From Candidatus Hebobacteria bacterium (GTDB lineage: Bacteria; Armatimonadota; Hebobacteria; Hebobacterales; Hebobacteraceae): a DNA stretch of 5,814 bases. The notes below the pieces were generated by a model. The model did no database searches. It saw nothing but the letters and a program-made list of their open reading frames with translations, and was not told the DNA's origin. Positions within the stretch are counted from its first letter, which is position 1; every line of letters starts with the position of its first letter. Location of the stretch: positions 1 through 5,814 of the forward strand of contig JALGTT010000087.1 of NCBI GenBank assembly GCA_029821235.1, read 5' to 3'. Both the position numbers and the translations under genes were made by a program. Below are positions 1 to 5,814 of the stretch, one piece after another.

Positions 1-1
1 G

Positions 2-118
2 GCCGGAGGGAGCGGCAAGGGTGTGGTATTCGTACATGGCAGGCCTGTGGCGACCGTAGCGGAATCGCAGCTGGCGAGCGCCCTGGTGGAGCAGGTGCGC
101 GCCCTGGTCGCGGCCTGA
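2..118 (+). CDS. C-terminal end of an unidentified protein (5' partial)
   Basis: Only the last 38 codons are visible, ending in TGA at 116-118. The frame reads as a plausible protein tail: a Gly-rich start, then a short beta-like stretch (VVFVHGRPVATVAESQ), then an Ala/Leu/Val-rich helix ending in ALVAA. Codons favour G or C at the third position, as in the neighbouring genes. The third forward frame contains a stop at 57-59. The first forward frame is open but translates to an Arg/Gly-rich sequence typical of a shadow. I do not recognise the family. The 20-base gap to the next gene suggests the same transcript. Confidence 0.6.
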   Translation, partial: AGGSGKGVVFVHGRPVATVAESQLASALVEQVRALVAA

Positions 119-126
119 CCGCCCCC

Positions 127-131
127 GGAGG
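127..131 (+). promoter_or_regulatory. Shine-Dalgarno site of the prepilin-like gene
   Basis: GGAGG lies 7 bases before the ATG at 139. It supports that ATG over the in-frame ATG at 172, which would remove the leader and has only a weak purine stretch upstream. Confidence 0.75.
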
Positions 132-138
132 CATTCGC

Positions 139-516
139 ATGAGTCCTGGATCACACCCCGTGCGCCGGAAGATGACGATGGTGGAACTGCTGATAGTGAT
201 GGCGATCCTGGGCATCCTGGCCGCCATCCTCGTGCCTGCCTTCGTGCAGAGCGCCCGCCGCGCCCAGAGGAAGGACTCCTCGGCGGCGCCTCCGGCAACG
301 GGTGAGGGAGAGGGCGTCGAGAACACCATTGACGTGCCCGAAACTCTGGACCAGCCGTCCGAGCAGCCCGCAGAACGGCGCACGCCTGCAGCCGGCTGGC
401 TGGTCAGCGTGGTGGTCTGGGCGATCATTCTCACCCTCGTCGTCAGATTCGTGCGCCGCCTGAAGTCGAGACTTGCCAAGGGCGGCGGCGGCTTCCACGA
501 TCCGCCCGATGCTTAG
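139..516 (+). CDS. Small prepilin-like protein with a second C-terminal membrane helix
   Basis: A 125-residue membrane protein of unknown function. Residues 1-11 are a short leader ending in Arg-Arg-Lys. Residues 12-35 (MTMVELLIVMAILGILAA, then ILVPAF) closely match the N-terminal methylation helix of type IV pilins and pseudopilins, with the conserved Glu at +5 (E16). The expected Gly at -1 is Lys11, so cleavage by a prepilin peptidase is doubtful. A basic patch (RRAQRK, 40-45) follows, then a Pro/Glu-rich, probably disordered linker (about 46-85), a second hydrophobic helix (about 86-104), a basic segment (VRRLKSR) and a Gly-rich tail. There is no pilin beta-sheet head domain, and the protein is short for a pilin. 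The inferred topology is both ends in the cytoplasm with the acidic linker outside. The stop overlaps the start of the exonuclease gene by 8 bases, suggesting coupled translation. It may be a membrane anchor or scaffold rather than a pilus subunit. The reading frame is secure; the role is not. Confidence 0.75.
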   Translation: MSPGSHPVRRKMTMVELLIVMAILGILAAILVPAFVQSARRAQRKDSSAAPPATGEGEGVENTIDVPETLDQPSEQPAERRTPAAGWLVSVVVWAIILTLVVRFVRRLKSRLAKGGGGFHDPPDA

Positions 517-1294
517 CAGCACCTTCATCCACCTGCCGCGCATCGGCCCGGTCACCGAGCAGCGCATCTGGCGGCGGGGAATCTGCACGTGGTCCGATTT
601 CCTCCGGGAGCCTACCGCGGCCGGCCTGTCGCCGCGGGCGACGGACCGCCTCGTGCGCCTGGTCTCCCGCTCCGAGGAACGGCTGAACGAAGGCGACCAC
701 CGCTTCTTCGCCTCCCGTCTGCCGCGGCGGGAGCACTGGCGCGCCTACCCGGAGTTCCGCCACGGCATCGCCTACCTCGATATCGAGACCACCTCCCTGG
801 AGGGCGACGACGTAACCCTCATCGGGCTCTACGACGGACGGCGGACCCGCATCTACCAGAAGGGCGAAGACCTGGAGCAGTTCGTGGAGGACATCGCCGC
901 GTACCGTTTGCTGGTGACCTTCCACGGGGCGGGCTTCGATTTCCCGTTTCTCCGGCGTCGCTTTCCGGACCTGGAGTTCCACCAACTCCACATTGACCTG
1001 TGCCCCACTCTGCGCCGGCTGGGGCTGAGCGGCGGGCTGAAGAACATCGAGCGCGCGCTCGACATCCCCCGCAGCCCGGAGACCGAACATCTCGACGGGT
1101 GGGACGCGGTGCGCCTCTGGCGGGAATGGGAGTGCGGCAGCGCGGAGGCATTGCAACTCCTGAAGCGGTACAACGCAGAGGACGTGGCCCACCTGGAGAA
1201 CCTGCTGCGCTTCGCGTACCCGAGGCTGTGCCGGCTGACGGGGGTGCCGGCAGCAAGCGGGTCCGCACCAGGCGCTACGGGAACACCCGGTTGA
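509..1294 (+). CDS. YprB-like RNase H-fold (DEDDy) exonuclease
   Basis: A predicted cytoplasmic 3'-5' exonuclease of 261 residues from the YprB/RNase_H_2 group; the natural substrate is unknown. Residues 8-32 (IGPVTEQRIWRRGICTWSDF) resemble a helix-hairpin-helix DNA-binding segment. The nuclease fold spans about 86-236: Exo I is D91-I-E93-T, Exo II is TFHGAGFD with D144, and Exo III is Y221-NAE-D225, the YxxxD form of the DEDDy class. The family-typical HIDL (161-164), GGLKNIERALDI and GWDAVRLW stretches are also present. Exo II has His139 where relatives commonly have Asn. The C-terminal tail from about 247 is Gly/Ala/Pro-rich. The ATG at 509 is preferred to a TTG at 473 because family members usually begin close to the HhH-like segment. 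No good Shine-Dalgarno precedes 509, which fits translational coupling to the overlapping upstream gene. Bacillus YprB is longer, so this is a nuclease-only form. The 3' end overlaps the convergent pump gene by 20 bases. Confidence 0.87.
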   Translation: MLSSTFIHLPRIGPVTEQRIWRRGICTWSDFLREPTAAGLSPRATDRLVRLVSRSEERLNEGDHRFFASRLPRREHWRAYPEFRHGIAYLDIETTSLEGDDVTLIGLYDGRRTRIYQKGEDLEQFVEDIAAYRLLVTFHGAGFDFPFLRRRFPDLEFHQLHIDLCPTLRRLGLSGGLKNIERALDIPRSPETEHLDGWDAVRLWREWECGSAEALQLLKRYNAEDVAHLENLLRFAYPRLCRLTGVPAASGSAPGATGTPG

Positions 1295-4200
1295 GCACCG
1301 CCCGCAGCGCCTGCGTGAGGCGCGCCGCCACGCCGTCGAAGACGGTGTAGAGGACGGGGATCACGAGCAAGGTCAGGAGGGTGGACACGATCAGCCCCCC
1401 GATCACGGCGATCGCCATCGGCTGGCGCATCTCCGCGCCGCGCGCGGCGGCGAACGCCACCGGCGCCATCCCGCAGATCATCGCCAGGGTGGTCATCAGG
1501 ATGGGCCGCAGCCGGGTCGGGCTCGCCTCCAGGATGGCATCCCTCCGCTCATAGCCGCGGGAGCGCAGTGTGTTGGTGTAGTCCACCAGCAGGATCGCGT
1601 TCTTGCCCACCAACCCCATCAGCATGATGATACCGATGAGAGTGACGATGGACAGACTCTTGCCGGCCACGATGATCGCCAGCAGTGCGCCCACCAGGGC
1701 CATCGGCAGCGCGAACATGATGATCAGGGGGCTGAGGTAGCCCTCGAACAGGGCGGCCATCAGGATGTAGATGAGGATCACTGACAGAAGCAACGCCTGT
1801 CCGGCGTTTCCGAACGACTCCTGCCGCATCTCCGTCTCGCCGCCGTAGTGGAGCGAGATGTTGCCCAGGGGCACGTCGGCGATCTCCTTCTTGATCACCT
1901 GGAGCACGTTTCCCTCGGCATAGCCGCGCTTCAGGTCGGACTGCACCGCCACCATCCGCTGGCGGTTCTTCCGCGTGATCTTGGTGGGACCGGTGGACAG
2001 GGAGACCTTGGCCACATCACCCAGATAGACCGGACCTCTGGCGAATCCCACCACCAGATGCGAGATGTCGTCCAGCCGCTGCCGGTCCTCCTCGCGCAGG
2101 CGCACCCGGATATCGTACTGATTGGACCCCTCCCGGTACTTGGAGGAGGTGTCTCCCTCGAGGCTGGCCCGCAGGGCGGAGGCGATCTGCCAGGTGGTGA
2201 CCCCGCGGTCCGCGGCCCGGTCGCGGTCGATCTCCACCCGCAGCTCCGGCTTCCCCACCCGCCAGGTGGTGTCCACGTTCAGCGTCCCCTCCACCTTCGC
2301 CACCCGCTGCTTGATGCGCTCTGCCACCCGCACCAACTCGCCCATGTCGTTCCCCGACAATTCGATGGCGATGGGCTTTCCCCCAGGGTCATCCATGTTC
2401 TCGGAGGCGCTGGTCTTGATGGTGGCCCCCGGGATGGTCTTGGCGAATTCGTCAATCACCTCCACGATCTCCAGGTCCGACCGCTCGCGCTCCAGTTTGT
2501 CCACCAGCACCACCCGCATGGAGGCGTTGGCCGCGCCAGAGGTGCCCACATTGCTGAACACGCTGTCCAGTTCGGGGAAGCGTTTCTCGTCCAGGATGAA
2601 GGACTCCAGCCGCCTCACCACCTCGTCGGTGGCGGCGAGCGAGGAGCCCGCGGGCAGCTCGATGTCCACCGTGATCAACCCCTGGTCCACCCGGGGCATC
2701 ATCTCGAACGGGAGTTGGCGGTAGGCCAGCCCCGCCACCCCCAGTGAGACAATGCCCACCACCACCATCGGCACCCGGCCGCCCCGGCCGCCTCCCAGCA
2801 CTCCCGCCAGGGTGAGCGCCGCCATGACCGTTATCAGCGGAACCTTCGACACGCCCGGCTCCACCGCGATGCCGATACAGGCCAGCAGCGATACCAGCCC
2901 GATGATCACCGTTACCAGCCGGTGGTCCAGGGCCCACTCGAGCAGCCTGCGATAGTTGCGGGAGAGCCCGGCATACCCCCGGTCGAAGGCCGCGAAGAAG
3001 CCGCGGCGTCCCTCGTAGTCGTCCTCGCTGGGCACCGCCTCCCTTTCCCGGAACCATCGGGAACTGAGCATCGGGGTGAGGGTGAAGGAGACGAACAGCG
3101 AGAACAGAGTGGCGATCGCCACCGTGATCCCGAACTGACGGAAGAACTGCCCCACGATGCCGCCCATGAAGGCGATGGGCACGAACACCACCACGTCCAC
3201 CAGGGTGATGGTGATCGCCGCCAGGCCGATCTCGGTGCGGCCGCTGAAGGCGGCGTCCTTGGGCTTCTCTCCCAGCCGCAGGTGCCGATAGATGTTCTCG
3301 ATCACCACGATGGAATCGTCCACCAGGATCCCCACCGATAACGAGAGGGCGAGCATGGTCATCATGTTCAGCGAGAAGCCCGCGAAGTACATGGGGCCGA
3401 ACGCCGCCACGATGGAGGTGGGGATGGCGAAGGCGACGATCAGCGTGCCGCGGAGGCTGTGGAGGAACAGGAAGACCACGAGCACCGCGAACAAGGACCC
3501 GAGGACCAGGTGCATCTTCAGGTCTGACAGCGTGTGCCGGATGAAGGTGGACTGGTCCTCGATGATGTGCGCGTCGATGTTGGGCGGCAGGAACCCGCGG
3601 CCCCGCTCCCGCACCTTGCCGGTGAGTTTCCACTTCAGCCAGCCGCCCAGTCCCGGCTCCCGCGTGCCGTACTTGATCTCCCGCCCGCTCTCGTCGAAGA
3701 TCTGCCCGGTGAGGCGGTGAAGTTCCTTGCGCACCTCGTCCGCCACGGTCACGGTGTTGGCGTCCGACTGCTTCATCACCGTGATCGCCACGGTGTCGTT
3801 TCCGTCCATGCGCGCGTAACTGTCCCGCTCGGCCACCGTATCGGCGACGCTGGCGACCTCGCTGAGATGGATGACCGCGCCCGTCCTGGTCCGCAGCGGG
3901 GTGTCCCGTATCTCCGCAGGGTTGCTGAACTCTCCCACCGCGCGCACCGCGTACTCCCGAAGCCCCTCCTCGATGCTTCCGCTGGGCAGGTTGAGGTTGG
4001 TGGCCTGCAGCGCCTGGACGATGTCCCCGATGGTGAGCCCATATCCCTCCAGGGCGCGCTTGTCCACCGCCACCAAGATCTCCCGCACGTCTCCCCCGTA
4101 GACGTTGACCGCCCCCACCCCCTTCAGTTTGCCCAGGCGGTCTTTGATCACGTCCTCCGCAATCCGCCTCAGTTCCCGGGAGGGCATCGGGCTGGCCAGC

Positions 4201-4625
4201 GCGAACCTGATCACCGGGAAGGCCGATACGTCGAACTTCTGGATCACCGGCTGATCCATGTCGCGGGGCAACTCCATCCCCGCCCCATCCACCTTCTCCC
4301 GGACATCGTTGATGGCTGTGTCGAGATCGGTCCCCAACTCGAACTCGATGCCCACCACCGACACCCCCTCGGTGGAGGTGGAGGTGACGTTCTTCACCCC
4401 GGAGATGGTGCTGACGGCGTCCTCGATGGGCTCTGTGACCAGGGTCTCGATCTCCTGGGGACCGGCCCCGGGATAGGTGGAGACCACGCTCACCCACGGC
4501 AGTTCTATGTCCGGGTAGAGGTCGACGGGCAGCCTGCCGAGCGCGGTGATGCCGAGCACGATGATGGCCAGCACCACCATGGTGATGGTGACCGGACGGA
4601 GAATGGAGACTCGGGTCAACCACAT
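1275..4625 (-). CDS. RND efflux permease, HAE1 (AcrB-like) family
   Basis: A proton-driven inner-membrane pump of 1116 residues that exports hydrophobic or amphiphilic compounds from the periplasm or membrane as a trimer with a periplasmic adaptor. The N-terminus is typical (MWLTRVSILRPVTITM, TM1, then LPVDLYPDIELP and YPGAGPQEIE). TM4 carries the proton-relay pair D436-D437 in GILVDDSIVVIENIYRH, and TM10 carries the relay Lys K1008 in GLVGKNAILLVDYTN. Two halves with porter domains and TM2-6 and TM8-12 are evident, so the pump looks functional. The usual length is about 1030-1070 residues. The excess maps to a periplasmic insertion (about 308-345) and two additional hydrophobic segments around TM7 (about 571-640). 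Two sites resembling a Shine-Dalgarno precede the ATG, and the adaptor gene ends 3 bases upstream, so the two are co-transcribed. The exact substrate cannot be read from sequence. A heavy-metal (CzcA-type) role is less likely, because TM4 carries the drug-type Asp pair. Confidence 0.95.
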   Translation of the reverse strand: MWLTRVSILRPVTITMVVLAIIVLGITALGRLPVDLYPDIELPWVSVVSTYPGAGPQEIETLVTEPIEDAVSTISGVKNVTSTSTEGVSVVGIEFELGTDLDTAINDVREKVDGAGMELPRDMDQPVIQKFDVSAFPVIRFALASPMPSRELRRIAEDVIKDRLGKLKGVGAVNVYGGDVREILVAVDKRALEGYGLTIGDIVQALQATNLNLPSGSIEEGLREYAVRAVGEFSNPAEIRDTPLRTRTGAVIHLSEVASVADTVAERDSYARMDGNDTVAITVMKQSDANTVTVADEVRKELHRLTGQIFDESGREIKYGTREPGLGGWLKWKLTGKVRERGRGFLPPNIDAHIIEDQSTFIRHTLSDLKMHLVLGSLFAVLVVFLFLHSLRGTLIVAFAIPTSIVAAFGPMYFAGFSLNMMTMLALSLSVGILVDDSIVVIENIYRHLRLGEKPKDAAFSGRTEIGLAAITITLVDVVVFVPIAFMGGIVGQFFRQFGITVAIATLFSLFVSFTLTPMLSSRWFREREAVPSEDDYEGRRGFFAAFDRGYAGLSRNYRRLLEWALDHRLVTVIIGLVSLLACIGIAVEPGVSKVPLITVMAALTLAGVLGGGRGGRVPMVVVGIVSLGVAGLAYRQLPFEMMPRVDQGLITVDIELPAGSSLAATDEVVRRLESFILDEKRFPELDSVFSNVGTSGAANASMRVVLVDKLERERSDLEIVEVIDEFAKTIPGATIKTSASENMDDPGGKPIAIELSGNDMGELVRVAERIKQRVAKVEGTLNVDTTWRVGKPELRVEIDRDRAADRGVTTWQIASALRASLEGDTSSKYREGSNQYDIRVRLREEDRQRLDDISHLVVGFARGPVYLGDVAKVSLSTGPTKITRKNRQRMVAVQSDLKRGYAEGNVLQVIKKEIADVPLGNISLHYGGETEMRQESFGNAGQALLLSVILIYILMAALFEGYLSPLIIMFALPMALVGALLAIIVAGKSLSIVTLIGIIMLMGLVGKNAILLVDYTNTLRSRGYERRDAILEASPTRLRPILMTTLAMICGMAPVAFAAARGAEMRQPMAIAVIGGLIVSTLLTLLVIPVLYTVFDGVAARLTQALRAVLNRVFP

Positions 4626-4628
4626 GGG

Positions 4629-5814
4629 CTAGGCTCCCTCCGGCTCCTGCACGATCACCGGATCTCCGTCCTTCACCCCTTGCGCCCCCTCCACGATGAT
4701 CTTCTCGCCTTCCTTCACCCCGGAGACCACCTCCGCGCGGGTCTCGTCGGAGAGCCCCAGCACCACCTCCCTCTGCACCGCCTTGGCCTCCTCCACCACG
4801 AACACCAGGGTCTTTCCGTCCCGCTCCACGATCGCGTCCTTGGGCACCACCAGCACATCCTTGTGTTCCTGGGTGATGATCCGTCCCGAGGCATAGCCGC
4901 CGGGGCGGGCCGCGTTGGCTCCCGACGGAATCGCGATCCGGGCCACGAACTTGCGGCTCGCGGGATCGGCCACCGGCACCAGGGACTCCACCTTCCCCTC
5001 CAGGGACTGCTCTCCGTTCACGTGCAAGGTGACCTTCACCTTCTGGCCCGGGTGCACCCGGGGCGCCACTCGCTCCGGCACCTGCGCCTCGTAGTACACA
5101 GAGCGAGGGTCCACGATGACCATGAGCGGGGGCCCCCCCATGGAGGAGGCGATCTCACCCGGCTCCACTTGACGCTGGAACACCACTCCATTCAGCGGGG
5201 AGCGGATCACGGTGTAACTCAGCATCTCCTCCGCCCGCGCCAGCGCGGCGCGCGCGGCGCGCACGCCGGCCGCGGCCGCCTCCACCTGCTGCCGGGCGGC
5301 CTCTATCTCCTCCGGCCTCGCCCCTTTCTCCGTGAGTTCGAGGGACTGCCGGGCGGACTCCCAGTTGGTGCGGGCCACCTCGTAGGCGGTCTCCGCTGCG
5401 TCGAGTTGCTGTTTCGCCGCTCCCCCCTGTTCGTAGAGCCGCCGCATTCGGTCCCTGTCCGCCTCCGCCTGACGGAGCGCGGCCTCGGCCTGCTCCAGGC
5501 GCGCCCGCGCGATGTCGCGCTCCTCGGGCCTGGCTCCCTGTTCGAGGATTTCGAGTTGCTGCCGCGCGGCGGCGAGTTGCGCCTTCGCGCCCGCCAACCC
5601 GGCGCGCGCCTGCTGCACCTGGGCGAGGAGACTGTCCTGCTCCAGTTCGATGAGAACCTGCCCCTTGGTGACGGTGTCCCCCTCTTGAACGTGAACCGCC
5701 TCCACCCGGGCGGTGACCTGCGCGCTGATGGCGGCCGCGTTCGCGGCCTTCAGCGTCCCGGTGACCGGAATCGCATCCACCATGGTGCCCGTGCCCACCG
5801 ACGCCGCGCTGACC
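4629..5814 (-). CDS. RND periplasmic adaptor (membrane fusion protein, HlyD/YbhG-like), 5' partial
   Basis: The adaptor bridges the RND permease to an outer-membrane channel. The frame stays open to the window edge. A GTG at 5796-5798 is an internal codon, not a convincing start, because residues upstream (VSAAS) continue in frame and the signal peptide or lipobox is missing; these lie beyond the window. Numbering from that GTG: first half of the lipoyl domain (about 24-54, with VQEGDTVTKGQVL); long alpha-helical hairpin (about 55-193); second lipoyl half (RSPLNGVVFQRQVEPGEI, about 199-216); beta-barrel (about 233-300); membrane-proximal domain with VVPKDAIVERDGKTLVFVV (about 317-335). The hairpin tip has R117-xxx-L121 followed by Ala128, resembling the RxxxLxxxxxxS TolC-docking motif with Ala for Ser. 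GARPEE occurs twice (88-93, 159-164) at facing positions of the hairpin, a pattern like that of YbhG-type adaptors. The gene lies 3 bases upstream of the permease gene and is surely its partner. No TolC-like gene is seen in the window. Confidence 0.93.
   Translation of the reverse strand, partial: VSAASVGTGTMVDAIPVTGTLKAANAAAISAQVTARVEAVHVQEGDTVTKGQVLIELEQDSLLAQVQQARAGLAGAKAQLAAARQQLEILEQGARPEERDIARARLEQAEAALRQAEADRDRMRRLYEQGGAAKQQLDAAETAYEVARTNWESARQSLELTEKGARPEEIEAARQQVEAAAAGVRAARAALARAEEMLSYTVIRSPLNGVVFQRQVEPGEIASSMGGPPLMVIVDPRSVYYEAQVPERVAPRVHPGQKVKVTLHVNGEQSLEGKVESLVPVADPASRKFVARIAIPSGANAARPGGYASGRIITQEHKDVLVVPKDAIVERDGKTLVFVVEEAKAVQREVVLGLSDETRAEVVSGVKEGEKIIVEGAQGVKDGDPVIVQEPEGA
4634..4641 (-). 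promoter_or_regulatory. Shine-Dalgarno site of the RND permease gene
   Basis: On the minus strand this reads GGAGGGAG, 8 bases before the ATG at 4623-4625. It lies inside the last codons of the adaptor gene, so the two genes are translated as a tight pair. Confidence 0.7.

Noticed and set aside
1..138. Upstream extension of the prepilin-like frame to the window edge
   Set aside because: The frame is open, but its translation is Arg/Gly-rich noise, and a good GGAGG site precedes the ATG at 139.
443..1192. Minus-strand open frames opposite the exonuclease gene
   Set aside because: The plus-strand frame holds the complete DEDDy motifs; the opposite frames show no family signature.
1303..1315. 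Small inverted repeat (CGCAG-CGC-CTGCG) near the convergent ends, as a terminator
   Set aside because: The stem is only 5 base pairs, lies inside the pump coding sequence and has no T-run on either strand.
1848..2747. A 299-codon open frame on the plus strand opposite the pump gene
   Set aside because: It is antisense to the conserved RND coding sequence, and its His/Gly/Leu-rich translation is typical of a GC-rich shadow frame. It has no recognisable domain.
4371..4388. GGTGGA tandem repeat
   Set aside because: It is a short codon-level repeat encoding the conserved STSTEG region of the pump; there is no sign of a separate repeat element.
2452..4623. A 723-codon minus-strand open frame overlapping the pump gene
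   Set aside because: It is a +1 shift of the real RND frame with Arg/Gly/His-rich composition. The RND frame contains all the conserved motifs, so this frame is a shadow.
5242..5282. Very GC-rich, partly palindromic stretch
   Set aside because: It encodes Ala/Arg-rich coiled-coil of the adaptor, and the composition is explained by those codons.

Overview
This is a GC-rich bacterial window with five protein-coding genes packed tightly in two converging operons. No RNA genes, CRISPR arrays, insertion sequences or integration sites were seen. An RND inner-membrane pump, an adaptor with a TolC-docking-like hairpin tip and a prepilin-like N-terminus together point to a diderm bacterium. The phylum cannot be fixed from the sequence. 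Armatimonadota or a similar GC-rich, poorly sampled lineage is only a guess.

Left part, plus strand (1-1294): the tail of an unrecognised gene (ends at 118) is followed 20 bases later by a small 125-residue protein. That protein has a type IV prepilin-like hydrophobic N-terminus, but with Lys where the processing Gly should be, and a second membrane helix at its C-terminal end. Its stop codon overlaps the start of the next gene, a YprB-like RNase H-fold (DEDDy) exonuclease with an N-terminal helix-hairpin-helix-like segment. The three genes look like one transcription unit whose promoter lies left of the window.

Right part, minus strand (1275-5814): a periplasmic adaptor (membrane fusion protein, 5' end outside the window) is followed 3 bases later by a 1116-residue RND permease of the HAE1 (AcrB-like) type. 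Together they form the inner-membrane and periplasmic parts of a tripartite efflux pump. An outer-membrane TolC-like partner is not in the window. The permease is longer than a usual ~1040-residue HAE1 protein because of two apparent insertions: a Trp/Lys-rich periplasmic stretch before TM2, and two additional hydrophobic segments around TM7 that look like a TM7 duplication.

The two operons converge and their last genes overlap by 20 bases, so no intergenic terminator can fit between them. There is no gene-free stretch over 300 bases; the only non-coding sequence is 119-138 and 4626-4628. I see no clear evidence of a wholly new multi-gene system. The most unusual items are the two-helix prepilin-like protein coupled to an exonuclease and the enlarged membrane domain of the pump.
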